64,000 nucleotides of DNA, taken from the NCBI GenBank assembly GCA_964616825.1, contig CAZTSX010000001.1:124001-188000 (forward strand), in the 5' to 3' direction. Made by a program: the position numbers and the translations under genes. Source of the stretch: QYOJ01 sp964616825 (GTDB lineage: Bacteria; Bacteroidota; Bacteroidia; Bacteroidales; FEN-979). Under the pieces are notes generated by a model. That model had not been told where the DNA came from. It saw only the letters and a program-made list of their open reading frames with translations, and did no database searches. Shown here piece after piece: positions 26,747 to 35,081 of the stretch. The stretch's first letter is position 1. Each line of letters starts with the position of its first letter.

Positions 26747-28696
26747 ATGAGAAATCTATTTTATCTCCTGACTGCCTACCTGATATCGGGTACCCTGATT
26801 GCCCAGACAGGTGATTATCCGTATACGCCTGTTAAATTTTCTGATGTTCAAATTGAGGATAACTTCTGGCTTCCCCGTCTGGATACCAACCGGATCATAA
26901 CCATCCCATTCGCGTTTCAAAAATCGGAGGAGACTGGCCGTTTGAAAAATTTTAAGGTCGCTGGCAAGGTGAATGCCGGTGAAATTGAAACAGGCAATTT
27001 CTGCAGCAAATATGGTTACGACGACTCTGATGTATACAAAATCATTGAGGGAGGAGCATATTCGTTAACAACTCATCCCGATTCGGTGCTGGAAGGCTTT
27101 CTCGACAGCCTGATTGCGGATATCGCTGGTGCCCAGGAACCTGATGGGTATCTCTATACAATGCGCACCATCAATCCTGACAAGTCATGGGCGAAAGAGC
27201 GGTGGGTCAACACCCGCTACAACGGAAGTCACGAGATTTACAATGTTGGCCATATGTATGAAGCCGCTGTCGCATGGTATGACGCTACCGGAAAACGCTC
27301 CTTTTTGGATGTGGCGATCAAAAATGCCGATATGCTCTGCGACACATTTGGCCCGGATAAACGATACATTGCATCCGGCCACCAGGAGATCGAGATCGGT
27401 CTGGCAAAACTTTACAGGGTGACAGGGGAGAAGAAGTACCTGGATCTGGCTAAATTCTTTTTAGACCAGCGGGGAAAAGGGGAGAAGAGCGGAAGCACCT
27501 ATACGCAGGATCATCTGCCGGTCATTGACCAGATCGAGGCTGTGGGGCATGCGGTACGGGCTACTTATATGTACTCTGCCATGGCTGATATCGCTGCGTT
27601 GACAGGTGATTCAGCATACATTAATGCCATCGGCCGGATCTGGGATGATGTGGTCACCGCCAAGATTTACCTTACCGGAGGAATCGGTTCCCGCTGGTCA
27701 GGCGAAGCCTATGGTGATAAATATGAATTACCCAACCTCACCGCCTACAATGAAACCTGTGCCGCAATTGCAAATATCTTCTGGAACCAACGGATGTTTT
27801 TATTGCATGGCGACAGCAAATACATTGATGTACTTGAACGAACGCTTTATAACGGCATGCTCTCCGGAATATCGATGACGGGAAATCGGTTCTTCTATCC
27901 TAACCCGCTTGAATCTGAAGGAGACTATAATCGCTCTGAATGGTTTGGTTGCTCCTGTTGCCCATCCAACATTTCCCGGTTCATTCCATCTGTATCCGGG
28001 TATATTTATGCAGTCCGCGCCGATAGCTTGTTCGTAAACCTGTTCATCGGCAGTGAAGGGCATGTAAGTATTGATAACCAGGATGTTAACATAAAACAAC
28101 AAACAAACTATCCATGGGATGGGGATATCAGGCTGACAGTTAATCCGGAGAAACCGATCACTATAACTCTTTGTCTTCGGATTCCCGGATGGGCCCGGAA
28201 TGAAGTTCTTCCCGGCGGATTGTACCGGTTCGCGCAACCTTCAGCTCTCTCTCCTTCATTGATGGTGAACGGAAAGTTACGTCAGTTGAAGATCAAAAAT
28301 GGATATGCCCGAATCACAAAAACCTGGAAAATGGGTGATATCGTGGAATTCTCTCTTCCGATGCCGGTACGCAAAGTGCTGGCAACAGATCTAATCGTTG
28401 ATGACCGGAACAAGGTTGCCCTTACGCGTGGACCTGTTGTCTTTTGCGCAGAAGGTGTTGATAATGGGGGAGATTTAAAGAGTCTGGTCATCCCAATTGC
28501 AGCGCCATTTACCTATACTTTCGATTCCGGCCTGTTGAATGGAGTAGGAACACTGGAGGGCAATGTGTTCAGGTCGATCGATTTGGGCGTTGATCAACCC
28601 GTGAAGCTTCGTCCCTCGTCCCTCGTCCTTCTCCCTTACTATGCATGGAATCACCGGGGAGCAGGGATAATGAATGTCTGGTTCTATAACGATTAA
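26747..28696 (+). CDS. GH127-family beta-L-arabinofuranosidase-like protein
   Basis: This 649-aa protein starts MRNLFYLLTAYLISGTLIAQ, a signal peptide for periplasmic export. The ORF can be read from 26687 but that would sit inside the regulator gene. It belongs to glycoside hydrolase family 127 (DUF1680): an (alpha/alpha)6-barrel with LPNLTAYNETCAAIANIFW (metal ligands Glu and Cys) near 340 and the diagnostic GCSCCPSNISRF near 420, whose Cys residues are the zinc ligands and the cysteine nucleophile in characterised members. It should remove beta-linked L-arabinofuranose from plant or algal glycans. Near residue 620 the coding sequence contains two copies of a CCTCGTC heptamer (RPSSLVLLP). 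It ends 4 nt into a convergent gene. Confidence 0.92.
   Translation: MRNLFYLLTAYLISGTLIAQTGDYPYTPVKFSDVQIEDNFWLPRLDTNRIITIPFAFQKSEETGRLKNFKVAGKVNAGEIETGNFCSKYGYDDSDVYKIIEGGAYSLTTHPDSVLEGFLDSLIADIAGAQEPDGYLYTMRTINPDKSWAKERWVNTRYNGSHEIYNVGHMYEAAVAWYDATGKRSFLDVAIKNADMLCDTFGPDKRYIASGHQEIEIGLAKLYRVTGEKKYLDLAKFFLDQRGKGEKSGSTYTQDHLPVIDQIEAVGHAVRATYMYSAMADIAALTGDSAYINAIGRIWDDVVTAKIYLTGGIGSRWSGEAYGDKYELPNLTAYNETCAAIANIFWNQRMFLLHGDSKYIDVLERTLYNGMLSGISMTGNRFFYPNPLESEGDYNRSEWFGCSCCPSNISRFIPSVSGYIYAVRADSLFVNLFIGSEGHVSIDNQDVNIKQQTNYPWDGDIRLTVNPEKPITITLCLRIPGWARNEVLPGGLYRFAQPSALSPSLMVNGKLRQLKIKNGYARITKTWKMGDIVEFSLPMPVRKVLATDLIVDDRNKVALTRGPVVFCAEGVDNGGDLKSLVIPIAAPFTYTFDSGLLNGVGTLEGNVFRSIDLGVDQPVKLRPSSLVLLPYYAWNHRGAGIMNVWFYND
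28614..28627. repeat. CCTCGTC heptamer repeat inside GH127 coding sequence
   Basis: Two CCTCGTC units in a row are flanked by CTTCGTC and CTTCTCC. They encode part of RPSSLVLL. The same heptamer forms the array at 2507-2541. Confidence 0.7.
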
Positions 28697-29208
28697 GTCA
28701 CATTATTGCCAGTAGGTTTTATTATCATTACTTCATTTGAATTCTTAAAAAACTCAAAATTCACTTTTTTGATCTCAATATCCATGTTTGTCAATCTCTT
28801 GTCTTTTAAGCATTCTTTAATTAACCTGCTCTTCTTCCCTTCAAGGGTAGTTAAAGGGTAAATTCGTACTTCTTGCTTACTGATTCTAATCAATTCTAAG
28901 ATAGACTTGATATGAAAGTCTAAATTTAGTCTATCCGAATATAAAAACAGCAGGTACGAAACTAATGAAATATCGAATTCTTTATCAGGGATACAAAGTT
29001 TAGGTAAACCTCCTGAAATGTAATTCTCATTGAATTTAGTGTAAATTCCCATTGAATTCGCTTCTGCACAAAAAGAGCTGACACCACCACCTACATCCAG
29101 GATCTTTTTCCCTTTCAAGTATTCTGGTGAAAGTCCGAAATAAGCAGAATACTCAGCAAATGTTCTGCCTAAAAGGACAACTTTTTCAAAATTCAGTGAT
29201 TTTTTCAT
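28693..29208 (-). CDS. Class I SAM-dependent methyltransferase-like protein
   Basis: The protein from the ATG at 29208 is 171 aa (MKKSLNFEKVVLLGRTFAEY). A nucleotide-binding turn, LKGKKILDVGGGVSSFCAEANSMG, resembles SAM-binding motif I. An aspartate-containing strand follows near KEFDISLVSYLLFLYSDRL, and the C-terminus is short. It reads like a small methyltransferase that may act on a small molecule, but no substrate is suggested. A longer start at 29289 (MKTNCRGEGNAIGH) is open; the shorter start matches relatives that begin just before LGRTF. The gene is AT-rich compared with its neighbours, which hints at transfer. Confidence 0.6.
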   Translation of the reverse strand: MKKSLNFEKVVLLGRTFAEYSAYFGLSPEYLKGKKILDVGGGVSSFCAEANSMGIYTKFNENYISGGLPKLCIPDKEFDISLVSYLLFLYSDRLNLDFHIKSILELIRISKQEVRIYPLTTLEGKKSRLIKECLKDKRLTNMDIEIKKVNFEFFKNSNEVMIIKPTGNNVT

Positions 29209-29345
29209 TTCGTGGTCATTATAGCCATTCTGATAAGGCTGCAAAGGATGGCCTATGGCATTGCCTTCCCCTCGGCAGTTGGTCTTCAACTAATCAAACA
29301 GAATAGTCTCCCCAAATATAATGACAATCTCCAATGAGTCTCCTG

Positions 29346-29380
29346 AAAAAACCAGGGCTGTCTCTTTCGAAACAGCCCTG
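29346..29380 (-). terminator. Rho-independent terminator of the membrane protein gene
   Basis: CAGGGCTGT and ACAGCCCTG form a 9-bp stem with a 10-nt loop. The minus strand continues into a T-rich tract (complement of 29346-29351). It serves the gene at 29456-30136. Confidence 0.85.
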
Positions 29381-29455
29381 ATTAATCCCAAATCGCATTT
29401 AAGCCTGCATGGCGGTCCGGCGAAACCCTTAATAACACCGGATATATAGATCCTC

Positions 29456-30136
29456 TTATTGAGAAGTTTCTATAGTGATTTCTTGCTGTTTTTCCTTTTC
29501 AGCCAGAACGTTCTGGTAAAGAGCAGCAAAAGAGGCATTGATCCAGATGATAGCTGGGATGATTCCGATGATCAGGAGCAACAGCCCAGCAATAGCGATA
29601 AAGAAACTGACTACACCCATCCCGAAAATGGTCCAGCCATATCCTCTGGTCATTCGCCAGCTCTCTTCGATAGCCTCAATGGCTCCCAATTGTTTATCTA
29701 TTACCAGGTATTGGACGAAAGCCAACCGGCAGGCAACAATGATCCCGGGGATAATCAGGGCCAAAAAGGCAATTCCGATCAATGCTGTCAACAAGAGATT
29801 GGCAAGAACAATATTGAGATAGTAATCAAATCCTTTCAGGACATTTTTCACATCAACCTCTTCTCGTCTGACTCCTTTCACAAATAGATATGAAACACAA
29901 TAGTCAAATACAGGGTAGATAAGGAAAAAATATCCGATTCCAATGATCCGGAGCAGGATTGCTCCTGTTGTTTCATATTCATGGTCAATATGTATCAGGC
30001 CCATGGGAATGGAAACAAGCCAGAGGACAAGAAGAAGTAAGAACAGGCGTAGAAAATAATCCTTCATGGTCTCCCACCCGGTGCTGAAGCTGGTGGAGAA
30101 AGATGGTGTTAACGGTTGGTATATCTGTTTGTTCAT
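29456..30136 (-). CDS. Integral membrane protein, DUF975-like
   Basis: The 226-aa protein has about five to six hydrophobic helices, including LFLLLLVLWLVSIPMGLIHI, IGIGYFFLIYPVFDYCVSYLF, LANLLLTALIGIAFLALIIPG and GVVSFFIAIAGLLLLIIGIIP. The pattern GAIEAIEESWRMTRGYGW before a final helix pair is typical of DUF975/glycerophosphodiester phosphodiesterase membrane-domain proteins of Bacteroidota. Function is unknown; such proteins may affect membrane or stress physiology. It is divergent from the LuxR-type regulator gene and shares a promoter region with repeated GTCG motifs. Confidence 0.7.
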   Translation of the reverse strand: MNKQIYQPLTPSFSTSFSTGWETMKDYFLRLFLLLLVLWLVSIPMGLIHIDHEYETTGAILLRIIGIGYFFLIYPVFDYCVSYLFVKGVRREEVDVKNVLKGFDYYLNIVLANLLLTALIGIAFLALIIPGIIVACRLAFVQYLVIDKQLGAIEAIEESWRMTRGYGWTIFGMGVVSFFIAIAGLLLLIIGIIPAIIWINASFAALYQNVLAEKEKQQEITIETSQ

Positions 30137-30161
30137 GATTGAAAAAGTTTTGATGATGAAG

Positions 30162-30169
30162 CAAAAGTA
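30162..30169 (-). promoter_or_regulatory. -7 box for the membrane protein gene
   Basis: The minus strand reads TACTTTTG, ending about 26 nt before the ATG at 30136. The same octamer serves the divergent gene. Confidence 0.4.
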
Positions 30170-30197
30170 AACCTGATCCGTATGATATCCTTCCTAC

Positions 30198-30253
30198 TTA
30201 GGTCGGAATCTGAAAAATCACGACCAAAGTCGGATAGCCAACTAAAGTCGTAT
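30198..30253. promoter_or_regulatory. Three GTCG direct repeats between divergent genes
   Basis: TTAGGTCGGAAT, CAAAGTCGGATA and TAAAGTCGTATC share an ARGTCGKAT-like core, with the GTCG starts at 30202, 30229 and 30247 (27 and 18 nt apart). The middle copy is also part of a palindrome, CGACCAAAGTCG (30221-30232). They lie between two divergent -7 boxes and are a good candidate binding array for the encoded regulator. Confidence 0.5.
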
Positions 30254-30256
30254 CTA

Positions 30257-30264
30257 TACTTTTG
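30257..30264 (+). promoter_or_regulatory. -7 box for the LuxR-type regulator gene
   Basis: TACTTTTG matches TAnnTTTG and lies 22 nt before the GTG start at 30287. The third GTCG repeat is just upstream. Confidence 0.45.
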
Positions 30265-30286
30265 AGAAATTCTTATCTTCGAGGTT

Positions 30287-31249
30287 GTGAAAGAGATACT
30301 TTTTACGATTGACTTTATACTGTGCCTGGCTGTTGCCATTCTGGGGATACTGATAACAGTTGAGTTAAGAAAAAAAACCCGGGAGAATTACTTTTCCAGC
30401 CTGCTTTTTTACCTGGTCTTTCTTTCCGCCTTCGGATTGTACGGAATTTGGGGACAACAATTTTTACATTATGTTCTGACACCGGTTGAGAGTCCGGAGT
30501 TGATGGAAAAGATCTCCGGGTTTCTCTCATTTCTGGGGATCCCGTTCCTGGTCACCGCCTGGTTTATGCTGCTGAAATTCACCCTGGATATCCGGTTCAA
30601 AACGATCAATATCTATTTGATTGTGGCCTTTTTCCTGGTCAACATCTCCTGCATCATCCTCTCCTGGATCTTCCTGAAGGTTTTTTCAACAGATTCAATC
30701 ATTACTGATACCAGCAGGATCTTTTTTACCTCCCTCAACTTCCTCTATTTTTTACTGGCTGGATTCATCCTGATTTTTTCCAAGAAAACGAGAACCAAAT
30801 ATAAAACGGGATCTTCTATTACAATCCTCGGATGGCTGCTGATCGGATCAGGGATCTTGCTGAGTATCCCGTCACTCTTTTCCGGAAATGCATACTACAT
30901 CGACCTGATAATTACCCTGTTGTTCTTTATTGGAATGATCATCCCGATGATTTTTCTACGGGTGGCACCCCTGATCTCCAAGGACTCAGATACCGTCTCC
31001 ATTCAGGTAACTGGATTTGATGCATTCTGCTCCCGGTTCGAGATCTCTCCCCGTGAAGCAGAGATCATCCAGGAACTTTGCCAGGGAAAATCGAACCGGG
31101 AAATCGCTGACGGATTATTTATTACACTACAAACTGTTAAGGATCATCTCTACCGGATTTTCATCAAGACAGAGGTAAAGAGCCGGATTCAACTGGTAAA
31201 TCTGGTACGTGATTACGATTCCGCTTCACATTATTTTCTTGGAATATGA
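30287..31249 (+). CDS. Membrane-anchored LuxR-type transcriptional regulator
   Basis: The 320-aa protein starts with GTG and has about seven hydrophobic helices in residues 5-235 (for example ILFTIDFILCLAVAILGILIT and INIYLIVAFFLVNISCIILSWIF). A LuxR-type helix-turn-helix domain, FEISPREAEIIQELCQGKSNREIADGLFITLQTVKDHLYRIFIKTEVKSRIQ, follows at about 250-305. It would be a membrane-tethered DNA-binding regulator that senses a signal in or near the membrane. Its target may be the divergent membrane protein gene and itself, through the three GTCG repeats. The frame has no nearby ATG start; GTG is the first possible. Confidence 0.8.
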   Translation: MKEILFTIDFILCLAVAILGILITVELRKKTRENYFSSLLFYLVFLSAFGLYGIWGQQFLHYVLTPVESPELMEKISGFLSFLGIPFLVTAWFMLLKFTLDIRFKTINIYLIVAFFLVNISCIILSWIFLKVFSTDSIITDTSRIFFTSLNFLYFLLAGFILIFSKKTRTKYKTGSSITILGWLLIGSGILLSIPSLFSGNAYYIDLIITLLFFIGMIIPMIFLRVAPLISKDSDTVSIQVTGFDAFCSRFEISPREAEIIQELCQGKSNREIADGLFITLQTVKDHLYRIFIKTEVKSRIQLVNLVRDYDSASHYFLGI

Positions 31250-31261
31250 TCATTCTAGGCC

Positions 31262-31269
31262 TATATTTG
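31262..31269 (+). promoter_or_regulatory. -7 box of the gapped lipoprotein gene
   Basis: TATATTTG matches TAnnTTTG, with CTTG at 31238-31241 as a possible -33 element 20 nt upstream. The ATG follows 36 nt later. Confidence 0.45.
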
Positions 31270-31305
31270 TATCAAATTTGCAATTAACCAATATGACCAA
31301 AAGCT

Positions 31306-31745
31306 ATGAAACGACTACTTTTTATCGGTGTAGTGCTCGCCGGAATATTGTTCTCATGCAAGGACAAGGCACCAGATAATGACGACCAACTGAAGGCAGG
31401 TGATCCAGGTGCAAACAGCAAGGCACGTTGCCTCGAAATGGTATTCCCCTTAACCTTTATCATGCCGGATGGTTCAACTATTACTGGCAATGATAGANNN
31501 NNNNNNNNNNNNNNNNNNNNNNNNNNNNNNNNNNNNNNNNNNNNNNNNNNNNNNNNNNNNNNNNNNNNNNNNNNNNNNNNNNNNNNNNNNNNNNNNNTGC
31601 CATGAAAAGATGGTATGAAGCAAACCCAGGTTCAAAAGAACGCCCTGCGTTGCAATACCCTGTTGAAATTAAATTCAGAGATGGCACAATATCAACCATC
31701 AATAATAAAGAAGAGATGCGCAGGGCTAAAGCGGGTTGCGAATAA
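31306..31745 (+). CDS. Lipoprotein with repeated VFP-DGS/T motifs, interrupted by an assembly gap
   Basis: The protein starts MKRLLFIGVVLAGILFSC with a lipobox (FSC). It then has CLEMVFPLTFIMPDGSTITGND before the run of N. After the gap the plus strand reads on as AMKRWYEANPGSKERPALQYPVEIKFRDGTISTINNKEE to a stop at 31743. Both sides carry the same (V/I)xFxxDGSTI pattern, which suggests two copies of one small beta domain. The two sides join sensibly only if the gap length keeps the frame, and the true length is unknown. The biological role is unknown. Confidence 0.65.
31498..31597. other. Assembly gap (100 N)
   Basis: Exactly 100 N, a standard scaffolding spacer, inside the lipoprotein gene. 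The real distance is unknown. Confidence 0.99.
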
Positions 31746-31770
31746 TCTCATAGATCCAACCATTTCAGAT

Positions 31771-31778
31771 TATCTTTG
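31771..31778 (+). promoter_or_regulatory. -7 box of the secreted esterase gene
   Basis: TATCTTTG matches TAnnTTTG and would start transcription near 31785. This excludes the in-frame ATG at 31776 and supports the ATG at 31812. Confidence 0.45.
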
Positions 31779-31811
31779 TCTTTATTATGTGAATATCATA
31801 AGAAAACAAAG

Positions 31812-32945
31812 ATGAAAACCATAGCAATTATTCTTACTGTCATAGGGTTGCCAATTTTATGTTTCTCCCAGCAAACCATTTATGGATCAATCACTCATGA
31901 TAGCATGAACCGAGAGTACATCCTGTATGTGCCTGCCAGCTATACAGGAACCTCAGCGGTCCCATTGGTGTTAAATTATCATGGGTACGGAAGTACTGCT
32001 GAAGAACAAATGTGGTATGGCGACTTTCGTTCAATCGCAGATACAGCCGGTTTCCTGGTTGTCCATCCGCAAGGATCATTACATCTGGGTATAACCCACT
32101 GGAATGTTGGTGGATGGACCATCGGAAGCACTGCCGATGATGTAGGATTTACAGCTGCATTAATTGATTCTCTCGAAGTTGAGTACAGCATTGATCTGAC
32201 CAAAATATATGCTACCGGAATGTCTAACGGAGGTTTTATGAGCTTTCTCCTCGCCTGTCAGTTGAATGATGAAATTGCTGCGATTGCATCTGTAACAGGC
32301 TCAATGACCCCGGAAACTTATGATGATTGTAGTCCAATCCACCCTACACCTATTTTACAAATGCATGGTACTGACGATGGAGTTGTTCCTTACGATGGAG
32401 CATTCTGGACGAAATCGATTGATGATGTTTTACAGTATTGGGTTGATGTTAATAATTGTAATCCTGTACCTACCATAACAAGTTTGCCGGATATTGATCC
32501 CAATGATGGAAGTACTGTTGAATATATCGTTTATGACGGAGGTGATAATGATGTAACAGTTGAACATTATAAAGTAATCGATGGCGGACATACATGGCCT
32601 GGAAATCCCCTTGGAGGCCCGGGTACAAATTATGATATCAACGCTTCCATCGAGATATGGAAGTTCTTTTTCAAATATGACCTTACCAGTATAACTGGTT
32701 ATGAACAGTTAAGTGACAACAATCTGCAAATTAACATTTATCCCAATCCAACGAATTCATACATAAAAATTGAAGGTGATTTTTCCGAGCCGGTAGAATA
32801 TGAGTTGATATCACCCATAGGAAGACGAGTTTCGCATGGAGTGATCACTACAAATCATCAGCGAATTGATTTATCCCATTTACTCCCAAATATTTACGTT
32901 TTGAAGATTGGGAATAGTACGTACAAAGTCCTGAAAGTGGAGTAG
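31812..32945 (+). CDS. Secreted PHB-depolymerase/feruloyl-esterase-like alpha/beta hydrolase with type IX sorting tail
   Basis: The 377-aa protein has a signal peptide (MKTIAIILTVIGLPILCFSQ). The catalytic domain is of the LpqC/PHB-depolymerase esterase type: LVLNYHGYGSTAEEQ, the nucleophile elbow GMSNGGFMSFLLACQL (Ser within GxSxG), a later Asp in HGTDDGVVPYDG and the His in DGGHTWPG. The last 75 residues (LQINIYPNPTNSYIKIEGDF to NIYVLKIGNSTYKVLKVE) are a type A type IX sorting domain. It probably hydrolyses short polyesters or ester-linked plant phenolics outside the cell. Confidence 0.9.
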   Translation: MKTIAIILTVIGLPILCFSQQTIYGSITHDSMNREYILYVPASYTGTSAVPLVLNYHGYGSTAEEQMWYGDFRSIADTAGFLVVHPQGSLHLGITHWNVGGWTIGSTADDVGFTAALIDSLEVEYSIDLTKIYATGMSNGGFMSFLLACQLNDEIAAIASVTGSMTPETYDDCSPIHPTPILQMHGTDDGVVPYDGAFWTKSIDDVLQYWVDVNNCNPVPTITSLPDIDPNDGSTVEYIVYDGGDNDVTVEHYKVIDGGHTWPGNPLGGPGTNYDINASIEIWKFFFKYDLTSITGYEQLSDNNLQINIYPNPTNSYIKIEGDFSEPVEYELISPIGRRVSHGVITTNHQRIDLSHLLPNIYVLKIGNSTYKVLKVE

Positions 32946-32959
32946 TTGGGTAAGAACAG

Positions 32960-34105
32960 CTAATTTTGTTCAAGAAATTTTTTCTCACCAGGAATTAGCA
33001 TCGCTAATAATCCAAATCCGATCACAAAGAATACAATGATCCCCAGCACCGAGTTCCGCATGCTGCCGGTCAGGGCTTCGATGGCCCCAAAAGCAAAGGT
33101 GCCGGCGACGATAGCCAGTTTTTCTGTTACATCATAAAAGCTGAAGAAAGAGGTGTGATCGTTGGTTTTCGGGATCATCTTCGAATAGGTAGATCGGGCC
33201 AGTGATTGGGAGCCACCCATGACAAGTCCGACGAAAAATGCGACAATCATAAATCCCAATGCATTGGTGATGCTCCAGGCTCCGATACAGATCAGGATCC
33301 AGCAGAAGGTAGCCACCAGCAGTGCCTTGAGGTTGCTGAGTTTGGATGAGAGCCAGGCGAACAAATAGGCGCCGGCCATTCCTACAAGTTGGATAAGCAA
33401 GATAGTAGAAATGAGGATCTCCGTCGACAGGCCGAGTTGTTTTTCGCCATATGTAGCGGCCATGAACATGACTGTCAGCAATCCCATGGTTATAAAGAAA
33501 AAACCGAGCAGATAAATAGTAAGATAACGGCTCCTGATAACCACATGAAACACCTTCTGTAATTCCTTGTACCCTTTGGTGATGACACGATGGCTGTGTA
33601 TTTGGTGAGGCAAGATGTATTTCGGTAGCCGGAGGAAAGTGATCTGTGAGAATCCAATCCACCAGAGACAGACTGTCAGAAAGGCGATCCGGGCCGGCAT
33701 AGTCGGACTGGTGATCCCGAAAACTCCCGGAAAAAGGATGACAATCAGGTTAATGACCATCAGTACGACCCCTCCAAGATATCCAAGAGAATAGCCTCGG
33801 GCAGAAATGCGGTCCTGCTCTTTTGGCTCTGCAATTAAAGGCAGAAACGAGTTATAGAATACCAGGCTGCCTCCATAGCCAAGCGTACCTAAGGCAAAGA
33901 AAATGATACCGAATTCGATATTTTCACCGGTAAAAAAGAAGAGCATTCCGCAGGAGATTGCTCCCAGCCAGGTAAAAAATTTCATGAACGCTTTCCGTCT
34001 CCCTGAATAATCGGCCATGGAAGAGAAGAGGGGAGAGAAAAGGGCAAAAAGCAGATAAGCACTGGCAATGGCCCAGGAGTAGAGCACGGTATTAATTTCT
34101 GAGCT
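32960..34105 (-). pseudogene. UMF1-type MFS transporter, N-terminus lost at a junction with a transposase gene
   Basis: The reading is at most 375 aa from a GTG at 34087, extending upstream in frame as EINTVLYSWAIASAY but with no start. It keeps ADYSGRRKAFMKFFTWLGA, GYGGSLVFYNSFLPLIAEPKEQDRISARGYSLGYLGG and about nine or ten helices of the UMF1/Atg22-like family. Full relatives have about 70 more N-terminal residues (a conserved start and the first helices), which are missing. The break falls in a stretch that is also the end of a truncated IS1182-type transposase reading. It may be a natural deletion or a misassembly; substrate is unknown. Confidence 0.7.
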
Positions 34106-34788
34106 ACCTTCTTGTTTGCCGGCTTATCTTTCAAAGCTTCATTTATTTTTGTAATTGTATCGGCAACCTTCTGTGAATCGATCTGTTCGAAGGTGGTAGG
34201 TGTGATATCCTGGAGCTCTTCCTGTGCGATATTCTGTGTATAGACCCAAAGTTCTTCTAACTGCTTTTTGATTCTTTTTTTACTCGTTCTTATTGATTTT
34301 CCCCATACAAAGGTGTATCGGTTCGCTTTGGATTCGATCTTGGTGCCATCAAGATATATTTCTTTCAGGTTTACCAACCCTTCGGCTACCAGCAGTTCAA
34401 CAACCTTTCCAAATACTTGTTTGAGAACCCCCTTTAATCGTTCACTGCGGAAACGGTTTATGGTGTTATGATCAGGAGTATTCATCCCTGAGATCCACAT
34501 AAAATGGATGTTCTCCTTTAGGGCAGCTTCCATCTTGCGGGAGGAATAAATGTTGCTTAAATAGGCAAACACTACAACTTTTAATAACATTCTGGGATGA
34601 TAGCTTGAGGTTCCCCCTCCCTTAAACTTTGCAAACAAGGGATCAATATCAATCTGATCAATAACCTGGTTGACGATGCGCACCGGATGACTCTTGTCAA
34701 TCATCTCTTCAAGGGAAGGTGGTATCAGCATGATTTGATTCTGTGTGTAGGCTTTGAACTTAACGTTCGAACGTTTTATCTTTTTCAT
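34100..34788 (-). mobile_element. IS1182-type transposase, 3' truncated
   Basis: The reading starts MKKIKRSNVKFKAYTQNQIMLIPPSLEEMIDKSHPVRIVNQVID and continues through YHPRMLLKVVVFAYLSNIYSSRKMEAAL, MNTPDHNTINRFRSERLKG and LKEIYLDGTKIESKANRYTFVWGKSI, the N-terminal half of an IS1182-family DDE transposase (DUF772 region and first catalytic Asp in YLDGTK). Homology stops near DKPANKKV; the remaining 37 residues come from the MFS gene in another frame. The second Asp, catalytic Glu and right end are lost. No terminal inverted repeat was found, and a scaffold gap lies 100 bp upstream. Confidence 0.8.
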
Positions 34789-34893
34789 GATGCAATATAG
34801 TCATATCTTGCAGAATATCAGGCATATGCATTAGGTTTTTGTCAACCATTTTATTAACAATCAGCGATTTGAAAAAGACAAAAAAACATCAGC

Positions 34894-34993
34894 NNNNNNN
34901 NNNNNNNNNNNNNNNNNNNNNNNNNNNNNNNNNNNNNNNNNNNNNNNNNNNNNNNNNNNNNNNNNNNNNNNNNNNNNNNNNNNNNNNNNNNNN
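34894..34993. other. Assembly gap (100 N)
   Basis: Exactly 100 N between the transposase remnant and the metalloprotease gene. It sits next to a mobile element, where short-read assemblies usually break. The flanking 34789-34893 and 34994-35040 show no supportable gene. Confidence 0.99.
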
Positions 34994-35041
34994 CAGCTGC
35001 GATGCTTGTAATCCTGCTCAGTTTATGAAGGGACTGAGGGC

Positions 35042-35079
35042 AAAAAAAAAGAAGCTGCCTCGCTTTTGAGACAGCCTCT
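35042..35079 (-). terminator. Rho-independent terminator of the archaemetzincin gene
   Basis: AGAAGCTGCCTC (35050-35061) pairs with GAGACAGCCTCT (35068-35079) over 12 positions with two G-U type mismatches. The minus strand then runs into nine T residues. Alternatively this could be an insertion-sequence end. Confidence 0.75.
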
Positions 35080-35081
35080 AC

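Noticed and set aside
34839..35069. Reading frame running across the run of N
   Set aside because: Most of it is gap; the ends show no protein similarity, and the last part coincides with a terminator.
35042..35079. Possible terminal inverted repeat of an insertion sequence
   Set aside because: The hairpin with T-tract after the archaemetzincin stop is better explained as a terminator; no matching second end was found.
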